From: UBA12191 sp009937185
GTDB lineage: Bacteria; Planctomycetota; UBA8108; UBA1146
Reading direction: 5' to 3'
Assembly (NCBI GenBank): GCA_938075155.1
Contig: CALJGL010000011.1
Span: forward strand, 173,400-237,399
DNA length: 64,000 nucleotides
Shown here piece by piece: positions 35,880-44,591 of this stretch. The notes beneath the pieces are model-generated. The model was not told the origin of the DNA and made no database searches. It saw only the letters and a program-made list of their open reading frames with translations. Numbering within the stretch: position 1 is the stretch's first letter; every line of letters begins with the position of its first letter. The position numbers and the translations under genes were made by a program.

Positions 35880-37018
35880 CTCGCGATTTCATCGTTGGTA
35901 GTATTTTCATCATCGCTCTAGCTCTCGTCGGAGGTCTAACCTTTGTCATGCAAGAGTTCCCATCGGGATCCTCGATAGAACTACAAGTGGGCTTCGAGGA
36001 CGTCTCCGGAATGAAATCTGGTGATCCAGTGAGAGTCCGAGGTCTTAGAGCAGGGGTCGTCGACGAAATCGTTCTCGATCAAAAGCGAGGTCTCGCGGTC
36101 GCCACTGTGGTTCTCGCTCAAGAACTGAATCCACGCGAGGGATATGAATTTAAAGTACTTCCCGCGAGTGCCCTAGGTGGATCCTACTTGCGGTACACAC
36201 CTGGTTCAGGCGCGCTCATCCCTATCGACAATCTCAGAGGTCTTGCCGGAGGAGACGTTCTGGGAGAGGTTGGGGATCTCCTCAACAATACCAAAGATAG
36301 TATTGAAAGCGGGCTCTCTTCTCTCGCAAGTTTGCTCCAAAAGCTCGACTCTGGTGAAGGAATCTTCGGAGGCCTTCTTACGAGTGCGGATGCAAAAAAG
36401 CAGTTCCTGAATACCGTTGAAAACCTTGAGTCTCTCACCCAATCGCTGAGAGACGGAGAAGGCATCATGGGGTCCCTTATCCGTGAAGGGTCTGATCAGC
36501 AGATTCGATTCAATAGACTCCTCGCTAATATGGATACTGAAATGGGAAAAATATCTGCCGGTGAAGGAACCCTCGGCTTGATTCTCAATGACGAAAAAAC
36601 TCGTTCCGAGGTGCGGTCGTTCATAACTCAGCTCTCCGAATCCATGGACAACATTTACCAAGCCAGAGGATTGCTAGGCCGTTCGATTAACGATCCAGAT
36701 TTTGCTCAAACATGGATCGACATCTCAGGTAACTTCAAGAACGCCAGTGAGCAACTAGGACCTGAAGGCATGGGGCTTTTAGCGAAATTACTCCACAGTA
36801 AAAACCTTGCTGACGATTTGTCTTCTTCTATTGCTGCTATAAAAACCATCAGCAACAATATTAATGAAGGACCCGGAACTCTCTATAATCTCATCAAGGA
36901 TCCCAGTCTGTTCAATGAAGCCCGTCAAACTTTGACACTTCTGCGCGATTCAACAGAAGATTTGCGAGAACAAGAACCCGTCACCGCATTCTTCAGTATT
37001 CTCTTCTCCCCCTTCTAA
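35876..37018 (+). CDS. mlaD: MlaD-type MCE-domain lipid-binding protein
   Basis: MCE proteins form a hexameric ring anchored in the inner membrane that receives lipids from MlaFE. An N-terminal membrane helix (about 4-24) precedes one MCE domain (about 34-120; VGFEDVSGMKSGDPVRVRGLRAGVVDEI ... LPASALGGSYLRYTPG). The last 240 residues are a long helical tail with a recurring G-E-G motif (DSGEGIFGGLL, RDGEGIMGSLI, SAGEGTLGLIL, NEGPGTLYNLI), probably a needle or tunnel as in other long MCE proteins. It overlaps mlaF by 4 bp. MlaC- and MlaB-like genes are not adjacent. Confidence 0.93.
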   Translation: MTRDFIVGSIFIIALALVGGLTFVMQEFPSGSSIELQVGFEDVSGMKSGDPVRVRGLRAGVVDEIVLDQKRGLAVATVVLAQELNPREGYEFKVLPASALGGSYLRYTPGSGALIPIDNLRGLAGGDVLGEVGDLLNNTKDSIESGLSSLASLLQKLDSGEGIFGGLLTSADAKKQFLNTVENLESLTQSLRDGEGIMGSLIREGSDQQIRFNRLLANMDTEMGKISAGEGTLGLILNDEKTRSEVRSFITQLSESMDNIYQARGLLGRSINDPDFAQTWIDISGNFKNASEQLGPEGMGLLAKLLHSKNLADDLSSSIAAIKTISNNINEGPGTLYNLIKDPSLFNEARQTLTLLRDSTEDLREQEPVTAFFSILFSPF

Positions 37019-37027
37019 AGGTTAACG

Positions 37028-37990
37028 ATGGATTGGCTCTCTTCTTCTGGCAGTCTAGTTCTCGGTATCTTCATGCTTATGATCGCCGGAGATAAACTGA
37101 TCTCAGCCGCGGTAAACCTTGGGCTTCGTTGGAGAGTCTCACCTCTCTTCATCGGTTCGACAGTGGTCGCTGCTGGTACTTCCTTCCCGGAACTCGTGGT
37201 TGCTATCCTTGCACAAATAGAAGAAAGTTCCGGGCTCACGATCGGAAACGTTATTGGAAGCAACATCTTCAATATCGGGGTCGTTCTTGGAGTCGTCTTT
37301 ATCTGGAAACATCAAAAAGGACTCGTCGGGGGGAAAGCAGAATCCTATGTTCTCAACCTCCTAACCTTCATTTTTCTGGGCACGCTATATTGGGCAATAT
37401 CAGACAATTCGATTTCGATTCTGACCATCCAACATGGCTTGTTTCTATTAACGCTCTTTATTCTCGTCATGATTCTCAACTATAAGAGAGGGCGCTCCCA
37501 ATCCGTAAACTCGGATCTTGAAGAATTCATAGACTCCGAAACTTCTCGTTGGACTTATCTCTCACTTTTCGTGAGCATGATCGGGCTTTGGATCGGTGCA
37601 GAATTCCTTGTCCATGGAGCAAGTGAATTGGCGAGGCTCTTAGGTGCTAACGAAACCACGATCGGGCTAACTGTTGTCGCTGCAGGAACTGGCGCGCCCG
37701 AGTTGTTTGCTTGTATATCAGCCCTGAGAAAGGGATCCTCTCAAATCGCATTGGGAAACATACTCGGATCAAATATTTTCAATACCTTGGGTATCGTGGG
37801 TGCTGCGACTCTGATCGCCCCTCTCCCCATGGATACCGAACTCCTCCGTATCGACTTGTGGGTAATGACCGGCCTAACGATGTCACTGCTCCTGCTTCAG
37901 GGAGTCCTGAAGGGGAAATTCGCACTTCGTACCTACGGAATAGTGCTGCTTCTTGTTTACAGTGCCTGGCTTTTGGAGGGAGTGATTTAG
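37028..37990 (+). CDS. YrbG-type Ca2+/Na+ antiporter (CaCA family)
   Basis: This 320-residue membrane protein has the two inverted repeats of the CaCA family. Each half has its alpha-motif: VVAAGTSFPELVVAILA with GLTIGNVIGSNIFNIGVVLG in the first, and VVAAGTGAPELFACISAL with QIALGNILGSNIFNTLGIVG in the second. Ten or so hydrophobic helices are expected. It follows mlaD after 9 bp. E. coli also has yrbG next to mlaFEDCB, so the linkage is conserved across phyla, though no joint function is proven. The second half carries Gly-Ala where the first has Ser-Phe, a small asymmetry in the ion-binding motif. Confidence 0.93.
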   Translation: MDWLSSSGSLVLGIFMLMIAGDKLISAAVNLGLRWRVSPLFIGSTVVAAGTSFPELVVAILAQIEESSGLTIGNVIGSNIFNIGVVLGVVFIWKHQKGLVGGKAESYVLNLLTFIFLGTLYWAISDNSISILTIQHGLFLLTLFILVMILNYKRGRSQSVNSDLEEFIDSETSRWTYLSLFVSMIGLWIGAEFLVHGASELARLLGANETTIGLTVVAAGTGAPELFACISALRKGSSQIALGNILGSNIFNTLGIVGAATLIAPLPMDTELLRIDLWVMTGLTMSLLLLQGVLKGKFALRTYGIVLLLVYSAWLLEGVI

Positions 37991-38014
37991 GATCGCTCGC
38001 TGGATCTGTGTTCT

Positions 38015-38881
38015 TTAGGTTTTGTAGTAAGGTTCAGCATGAATAACGAGGTCGTGAACCTCAGGGATTTTTGATCTGATTTGGTCTTCGACCAAGTGAA
38101 CAATGTCATGGGCAGCATCGAGACTAAGTTCGGGATCTAACTGAATACTCATATCCACAAAGACTCCACTGCCAAAACCTCTGCTCCTCACACTGTGCAC
38201 ATGCTTCACTGAAGAAAAATCTTCAGCGATGGATATCAATGATTCTGCAGAAATGGGTGCTCGATCAGCAAGAACTCCAGCTGATTGCAACGCGATACGA
38301 AACCCTGATCGTGCAATCACGAGTCCAATAAGAAGTGCGACCAAAAAATCGACTTCAGGAAAGCCGTGACGAACGGCGGCCAATGCGATCATGGCCCCGA
38401 GAGATCCTAAGAAGTCTGCTTTCGTATGTTCACTGTCTGCCAACAAGATGGCGCTATCGAGAACTTCTGCTCTACGCTTCTGCCAGCGATGGATAAAAAA
38501 TGTCACGAAGATTGTCAAACCAAGAATCAAATACCCGGACGGGTGCGGATCCAAAGGCTCTGGAGACATCCAGCGCTGAAAAGAAGCTTGAAGAATGTTA
38601 TATGCTGCAATAAACAGCAATAAAGAGATTCCCATCGCAGAGAAAATTTCAAACTTGTGATGTCCGTAATGGTGATCATCGTCTGGAGGAGCGATGGAAA
38701 GTCGAAAGCCAATCAAACCGACGATATTCGAAGAGGCATCCAACAAGGAGTGATAGCCGTCTGCTATCACAGACAACATTCCACTCGAATATCCATAGAC
38801 CAATTTGCCTATTGCCACCAAAAGGTTAGCCAATAGTGTTCCCCAGAGGACTCTTGAGACTTCCCTGGAACTTGTAGACAA
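38015..38881 (-). CDS. Cation diffusion facilitator (CDF) metal transporter
   Basis: This proton-driven exporter for Zn/Fe/Mn-type cations has 288 residues. Transmembrane metal-site motifs are seen: SVIADGYHSLLDASSN in helix 2 (Asp, His and Asp ligands) and SEHTKADFLGSL in helix 5 (His and Asp). DDHHYGHHKFE between helices is the family hallmark. A C-terminal cytoplasmic metallochaperone-like domain follows (VKHVHSVRSRGFGSGVFVDMSIQLDPELS). The start is TTG 38881 with AGGGG 6 nt upstream, only 10 nt after the glutamate dehydrogenase stop, so the two are probably co-transcribed. Metal specificity is not clear. Confidence 0.93.
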   Translation of the reverse strand: MSTSSREVSRVLWGTLLANLLVAIGKLVYGYSSGMLSVIADGYHSLLDASSNIVGLIGFRLSIAPPDDDHHYGHHKFEIFSAMGISLLLFIAAYNILQASFQRWMSPEPLDPHPSGYLILGLTIFVTFFIHRWQKRRAEVLDSAILLADSEHTKADFLGSLGAMIALAAVRHGFPEVDFLVALLIGLVIARSGFRIALQSAGVLADRAPISAESLISIAEDFSSVKHVHSVRSRGFGSGVFVDMSIQLDPELSLDAAHDIVHLVEDQIRSKIPEVHDLVIHAEPYYKT

Positions 38882-38891
38882 AACGGTCCCC

Positions 38892-41800
38892 TTACTCCAC
38901 CAACCTACGGAATCTCACACTCAGTACCTGTACTGAAGCGATACTCAACTCTTCTGAACCAATCCTGCGAATATCTGATTCAAGCGCTCTGAAACTGGGC
39001 CTCGATCTTTGAGCTTCAACGCTTTCTTCGATCCATCTTAGGGAGTCCGAATCTTTCGAAGATTCACATATTCTAGCCACCAATGCCCAAAGACCGTCAA
39101 GGATCGTGTTTCTGAGGATTCGCATTGAGAGTGAATCCCAACGGCCAGAGAAGACCGATTCGTCACACTTTCTGACCAACGGGTGTAAGCCACTCTCGTT
39201 TCCGAGCAAGTAATACACACGGGCTACAGTTTCCACTTTGAGCCCAGAGGTATTGCTCACGTCGAGAATTCGAACTCCTGCAGTGAGATATTCGAATTTC
39301 GCCAACCGAGTCGCGAGGTCGAGAGGAAATCCGCTCTCCATCGCCTGCGTCACATAATTATTGAAACGATCCTGCTCCGGAACCGCGAGGCAACCCGGGA
39401 TCGACTCCTCGTACTCCTGAAGGGGGCTCACGCCTTCAGAGATCAATGATTCGATCCGCCCGAGGCGATCGTCGTCATGAGTACTGAGCAACCATGCAGC
39501 AGCCCTACGGAGGCACTCCTCGATCCTCACGAGCGCTGTGTCGATCACATCTGCGTCGATCTCGGTCAATGAGTGGATTTCCTTTCGCATCGATTCCGCA
39601 CCCACCAGATCATCGGCAACGAGATAAGACTGAGCCACGTGTCCCACGGACCTTCCTGTTTCTCGCTCCATGTCCAAGAAAAAGGAAGAACCGGCGCGAT
39701 TGATCACTCTGTTCGTGATCACAGTCATCGCTATCTCTCTGCGCAATTGGTGATTTTGAATCGCTTCTGGGAAGCGCTGACGAATCTGTTCGGGGAAATA
39801 CTCAAAGAGCATTCTCTCTTCAGCAACTCTGCCTTCTGGTTGTTGTAGTAATCGCTGATAAACATCCATTTTAGAGTGAGCGGCGATCACGGCCAGCTCA
39901 GGACGCGTCAAGGAGTGTCCCTCAGCATGACGCTGAGCCAACTCTTCAGGAGTAGGAAGCGCCTGCTCAACACGACTAATGAATCCACGATCTTCGAGAA
40001 CCGAAATGATTCTTTCGAATGAGAAGGGATCAGAGTGACTTCTTATTTCGTCTAGACCAAGAAGCAAACCCTGCTCTCTATTGTTAGAGAGGACGAGTTC
40101 ACAAACATCTTCCTGAACATTTTCGAGAATCTGATTTCGTTCATCAAAGTCGATTCGACGAGATCGAACTTCTTGGGAAAGTAGTGTCTTCAGATTCACT
40201 TCATGGTCAGAGCAGTCAACACCACCAGAGTTATCAACAAAATCGGTGTTGATCAAAGTTCCTTGACGAGATATTTGAATACGACCTTGTGGGGTGACTC
40301 CTAGGTTTCCACCTTCGACCACCATCTTGGAACGAACAGCTGAAGCCGGTATTCGGCATGCGCTATTCGCAGGATCACCGACATCCTGATCGCGCTCTTG
40401 GTCTGCTCGAATGTAGGTTCCGATTCCCCCATTAAAAATCATATCAACAGGCATTTTGAGTATGGCCTGGATGACTTGTTCTGGATTGAATTCGCCTTCG
40501 ACAGGAAGCTGAAGAAGTTCTCGTGAAAGTTCCGACAGATGGAGACTCTTTTGGGTGCGGTCGAAAATCCCACCCCCTTCGGAGAGAAGATCAGAATTAT
40601 AATCTGACCAATTCGAACGCCCGAGCTCAAAGACTCTTTTTCTCTCCTCGTAAGCAATTTCCACATCCGGATTAGGATCTATGAAAATATGGAGGTGATT
40701 AAAGGCCGCGAGCAATTTTCCCTGACGCGCTAACAACAATCCATTTCCAAATACGTCCCCACTCATGTCGCCGATACCCACGACGGAGTAGGCTTGACTC
40801 TCTTGCTCAATACCGAGGTGGCGGAAATGAATTTTAGCTTCTTCCCACGCTCCCCGTGCCGTAATGGCCAGCTCTTTGTGGTCGTAACCATGCTTGCCCC
40901 CAGAGGCGAAAGCATCTTCTAGCCAAAATCCATGCTTCTCTGATATCTCATTTGCAGTATCGGAGAGGTGAGCAGTTCCTTTATCAGCAGCAACTACCAG
41001 ATAAGGATCCTCACCATCCCAGCAAATGACATTTTCAGGATGCTTCACTGCGGTGTCGACGACGTTATCCGTGATCTTCAATAATCCTTCAATGAAGATA
41101 CGGTAGACACGATCAGCTTGATCTCGACGTTGCTGACGATTGGCTTCGGGCTGTCGAAGAATAAATCCACCCTTAGCTCCCACCGGTACGATCAAAACAT
41201 TTTTGACCATTTGGGTCTGCTGCAGACCATAAACTTCCGTCCTGAAATCGGTCACTCGATCAGACCAGCGGAGTCCGCCTCGTGCGAGGGGGCCACCCCG
41301 AAGGTGAACGCCCTCGACTTCCGGATGGTGCACATAGATTTCTCTCCATGGCCGGGGCTGCGGCCCCATCGGAAGACGAGAGGAATCGTATTTGTAGGAC
41401 TGCAAGGCAACTTCGGTACTCAAATATCGAGTTGTTCGCAATGTGGATTCAAAGATTCCAACGATTTTTCGGAGGAACTGATCCTGAGCACTCGATCTCA
41501 CCTCAATCAATCTTCTCTGGATGTCCTCCAGAATTTCTTCCGAATTACTCTTCCTTTGAGCCAGAGATAAATCTAATTCGTGATTAAAACGGGTGGAGTA
41601 GTATTCCAGAAGCCTCTCTGCAATACCGGTATGTTGGCAAAGAGTATCGGAAGCAAATGCAACCGTAGTTGAAAGACCAAGTTGGTGCATGTAATGCAGT
41701 TGATTACGGATCAGGTCAACATCGCGATAGTTTAACCCCGCCTCTATCACCAGGCGATCGAGACCGTCACTACTGGATTCTCCCTCAAAGATGGACAATA

Positions 41801-43679
41801 GCGCTTCAAGGAAGTTGTCCCTATTTTTAATGAGGGGATGATCGTTGTCGTAAATGCCGTAAACCTGAAAGGTGTCAATCGTGAAAGCATCCCCTGTATT
41901 TGGACGCACCTTGTAAGCATTTTGATCGACGATGCTTAAGCCAAATTTATCGAGAATCGGAAGAGTCTTAGAGAGTAGTAGATTTTTTCGTTGATAGATT
42001 CTGATTCGTGCCGAATTCCGTTCGACATCGCCATCATTTCGAAAAAGGCTGAATGCCACTTCTGGGCCGGAATGGGCTCGAACCTTTTCAAGACACTGCA
42101 CGTCCAGAAACGCTTCTTCCGGAGAGTGAGAGATCTGGTATTCCCGAGGGAATGCATCTCTGTATCTTAAAAATAACTCTTCGGAATCGACACCCTCTAC
42201 TTTTTCCAGATGACGGTGTAATCTTTCTGACCATGTTCCGGTGAGTAAACGAACCTTCTCCTGAATCTCGTTTTCTTCCGTAAATTTCAAAGCTTTTGCG
42301 GCTGTTAAAAAGAACGAGAGAAGTACAGTTCCATGCTTACCCACATGGAATCTAGAGTCAGAATAATTGGCTCCAGTGATGTCCACGAGAATAGTTTCGA
42401 TTTGAGATCTCTGCTCTTCTGAATATCCCTCACGAGGCGTTATCAGAAAGTAGAGCCCTTTACGTCGGTCAGCTTCTATCACCATATGCCCGTGGATTTC
42501 TCTCGATCGTTCCACGTAGTGAATCGCCTGAATCACGCCTTCGATTTTCGCAATTCCCGCTTCAAACAGAAATTCGACCGGAATCGAGTTAAATGCAGTC
42601 TCGTAGGATTTGAAACGCAACCCACCCCGCGGAAATGGATGCTGAGAAACAACCAAGTCCAACTTTCCACGAACCGAAGGAATTTGATTCCCTGGAACCT
42701 GAAGAGCTTTAAAGGTAAAGAGTCCCCAGATGTGCACGAATTGCTCTTGGCCGTCATCTCCGATTTCCCGAAGTAGGAAGTGGTCGATCTTTCCCTTCCG
42801 GTGAACGAGAGACTCTCCAAAGCCCTTGAAGGAAACGAGCATTCCTTCTGGTGCAGCATCTGACTGCAGGCCGATAGCCGCCTTTTTGATTAATTCGTTG
42901 TCCGTCTCGTCTTCAGAAGCAATACCTAGCTGAAGTGAAACTTTTGATTCGGAATCCACACTTTTAGACATTCTTTCGACACCGAAAAAGACGAAATTAT
43001 CTTGGAGTAACCATTCCAGTAACTCGCGAGTTTCTAAAAGGCCTGGTTGCGATTCCAACAAAGGAGACTTCCTGATATTCCTGATGGAGTCAAGAAGGAC
43101 ACCTTTCATTCTCTTGTAATCTCGAACGACCAAGAATGCCTTCTCTAGTCTGTTCTGCACCTCACTCTGAAGAACACTCAAATCGGTTGTCTTTTTTGTT
43201 TGTGCGACTTCAAAGTGACAAATGATTTCGTCAACCGCACCCGTTGCAGTCCCATCGATAGAGACAACACGTCCATTCTCATCGCGGACAACTGGAGCAC
43301 TGGCAGAGTGTTTGCTCACTACGTCTAGAGAGTTACATTCCAAGATGAGTTGAATGGTATCGACGACAAAGGGCTGATCTTGGCATACGACATCGATAAA
43401 AGTGCTCGTAGACTTTCGTCCACTTTTCTTCTCAGAAGAAATCCGCACAAGAATCTGATCCCGAGAACGATCCAAAAACAGGTTAAATGTTGCGAGAAGA
43501 TCTCCGGCTAAACGACGGAGAACGCTCTCATCATCCAACTCATCCAATACAGCATCATATTGCTCAAGAAAATCTCTGAGCAACGGTGCTAAATGGTCAT
43601 CCACAATCTGTGACTCAGCAGGATCTACGAGTCCTGCCAGTCGACCCTGAAAACGATTGTTCGTCTCGCCGTTTTGCAT
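38892..43679 (-). CDS. NAD-specific glutamate dehydrogenase, large (GDH-180) class
   Basis: This is a catabolic enzyme converting glutamate to 2-oxoglutarate with NAD. It has 1595 residues, the normal size for the 180-kDa class. An N-terminal regulatory part contains ACT-like segments (about 60-450). The catalytic core lies near 760-1250: GPLARGGLRWSDRVTDFRTE, KNVLIVPVGAKGGFIL (catalytic Lys), DMSGDVFGNG, NGGIGTYIRA, VVEGGNLGVTPQGR and TDFVDNSGGVDCSDHEVN. A C-terminal helical domain closes it. The ATG is preceded by GGGGGA. The CDF transporter follows. Regulation by amino acids through the ACT region is known for the class but not shown here. Confidence 0.95.
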   Translation of the reverse strand: MQNGETNNRFQGRLAGLVDPAESQIVDDHLAPLLRDFLEQYDAVLDELDDESVLRRLAGDLLATFNLFLDRSRDQILVRISSEKKSGRKSTSTFIDVVCQDQPFVVDTIQLILECNSLDVVSKHSASAPVVRDENGRVVSIDGTATGAVDEIICHFEVAQTKKTTDLSVLQSEVQNRLEKAFLVVRDYKRMKGVLLDSIRNIRKSPLLESQPGLLETRELLEWLLQDNFVFFGVERMSKSVDSESKVSLQLGIASEDETDNELIKKAAIGLQSDAAPEGMLVSFKGFGESLVHRKGKIDHFLLREIGDDGQEQFVHIWGLFTFKALQVPGNQIPSVRGKLDLVVSQHPFPRGGLRFKSYETAFNSIPVEFLFEAGIAKIEGVIQAIHYVERSREIHGHMVIEADRRKGLYFLITPREGYSEEQRSQIETILVDITGANYSDSRFHVGKHGTVLLSFFLTAAKALKFTEENEIQEKVRLLTGTWSERLHRHLEKVEGVDSEELFLRYRDAFPREYQISHSPEEAFLDVQCLEKVRAHSGPEVAFSLFRNDGDVERNSARIRIYQRKNLLLSKTLPILDKFGLSIVDQNAYKVRPNTGDAFTIDTFQVYGIYDNDHPLIKNRDNFLEALLSIFEGESSSDGLDRLVIEAGLNYRDVDLIRNQLHYMHQLGLSTTVAFASDTLCQHTGIAERLLEYYSTRFNHELDLSLAQRKSNSEEILEDIQRRLIEVRSSAQDQFLRKIVGIFESTLRTTRYLSTEVALQSYKYDSSRLPMGPQPRPWREIYVHHPEVEGVHLRGGPLARGGLRWSDRVTDFRTEVYGLQQTQMVKNVLIVPVGAKGGFILRQPEANRQQRRDQADRVYRIFIEGLLKITDNVVDTAVKHPENVICWDGEDPYLVVAADKGTAHLSDTANEISEKHGFWLEDAFASGGKHGYDHKELAITARGAWEEAKIHFRHLGIEQESQAYSVVGIGDMSGDVFGNGLLLARQGKLLAAFNHLHIFIDPNPDVEIAYEERKRVFELGRSNWSDYNSDLLSEGGGIFDRTQKSLHLSELSRELLQLPVEGEFNPEQVIQAILKMPVDMIFNGGIGTYIRADQERDQDVGDPANSACRIPASAVRSKMVVEGGNLGVTPQGRIQISRQGTLINTDFVDNSGGVDCSDHEVNLKTLLSQEVRSRRIDFDERNQILENVQEDVCELVLSNNREQGLLLGLDEIRSHSDPFSFERIISVLEDRGFISRVEQALPTPEELAQRHAEGHSLTRPELAVIAAHSKMDVYQRLLQQPEGRVAEERMLFEYFPEQIRQRFPEAIQNHQLRREIAMTVITNRVINRAGSSFFLDMERETGRSVGHVAQSYLVADDLVGAESMRKEIHSLTEIDADVIDTALVRIEECLRRAAAWLLSTHDDDRLGRIESLISEGVSPLQEYEESIPGCLAVPEQDRFNNYVTQAMESGFPLDLATRLAKFEYLTAGVRILDVSNTSGLKVETVARVYYLLGNESGLHPLVRKCDESVFSGRWDSLSMRILRNTILDGLWALVARICESSKDSDSLRWIEESVEAQRSRPSFRALESDIRRIGSEELSIASVQVLSVRFRRLVE

Positions 43680-43702
43680 TGAGTCCCCCGTGATCCGATC
43701 GA

Positions 43703-43724
43703 ATCAGCGAGATAGCCCGCTGAT
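43703..43724 (-). other. Hairpin in the glutamate dehydrogenase leader
   Basis: ATCAGCG / CGCTGAT (7-bp perfect stem, 8-nt loop) lies 24-45 nt before the start codon of the dehydrogenase gene. It could modulate translation or be chance; no T-run follows. Confidence 0.25.
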
Positions 43725-43862
43725 CGCTGACGCCCAACAGGTCGGGTTCTCCGGCCATAGATGTGCTTATATCGATTTCGGGCCTTTACTGGGAGCCATT
43801 CAGGAGATAATTCCCATGTAACTCGATACTTTTCCTCCAACTTGGCCGTTTCAGGGCACATC

Positions 43863-44573
43863 ATGTCCTCTAAACCCCGATTTTGGAAAGACTGTCACCT
43901 CATGGAAAATCAACCTGATCGCGTCCCTGATCCACTGGAGAAAGTCTCCCGCCCCATATTCAAGGTGCTGGGATGCCTGACCGTCCTATTTTTGACGATG
44001 GGTGTCGGTCTCTTGATCTCTTTATGGATGGTCGTGTCGGGGGGACTTCCTACTGAGCCGATTCCTCTTCCACCACTGCCAGACACCAAGGAAGAATTCA
44101 AACTTCCGGACTCATGGTTCAAGGGTGAACAAGCGATAACAATGACTCCTGAAGAATGGAATTGGGCTTTTCAAAAACTCACTCTAGATGCGATCGCTCG
44201 CGGCGACCTGGCAGCCAACAGTGGTATACGGTGGGCCGGGTTCCCTGATAATTCGATTCTGATTCAAGCCAGCCTAGGAGTCCCTGAGAAAAGTGAGCAC
44301 CATTCATTTCTTCAACGTGGAAGATTCCTCAACTTCAAGTTGACTGGGGATCTTCATATTGAAAACGGGGACGTAGCCTCCATTAGATTGGACAGCTACA
44401 CATGGGGATTCATCTACACCCAACAAGAAGGCGAATATATCAAGGAGAGCATGGCGAAAACTGTCGTATCAAGGCTCATTGATGAACTGATCAGTTATCG
44501 CTTTATGAAGAGACGAGTCAAAACCCTCAAGTACGAAAACTCGAAGCTGACTCTGCAGCTTGAAAAAGAATGA
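43863..44573 (+). CDS. Membrane-anchored protein of unknown function
   Basis: The start is placed at ATG 43863 (AGGG 6 nt upstream); ATG 43902 is an alternative. The protein has 236 residues. A short charged N-terminus is followed by one strong membrane helix (VLGCLTVLFLTMGVGLLISLWMVV), a proline-rich spacer (PTEPIPLPPLPD), then a soluble domain (about 85-236) of alternating strands (ILIQASLGVPEK, FLNFKLTGDLHIENGDVASIRLDSYTWG) and a terminal helix. The layout suggests a periplasmic domain that binds something hydrophobic, but I recognise no family. It is divergent from the dehydrogenase gene and convergent with the DUF1570 gene downstream. Confidence 0.7.
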   Translation: MSSKPRFWKDCHLMENQPDRVPDPLEKVSRPIFKVLGCLTVLFLTMGVGLLISLWMVVSGGLPTEPIPLPPLPDTKEEFKLPDSWFKGEQAITMTPEEWNWAFQKLTLDAIARGDLAANSGIRWAGFPDNSILIQASLGVPEKSEHHSFLQRGRFLNFKLTGDLHIENGDVASIRLDSYTWGFIYTQQEGEYIKESMAKTVVSRLIDELISYRFMKRRVKTLKYENSKLTLQLEKE

Positions 44574-44591
44574 TTTCTTAGAGGGAGGCTG

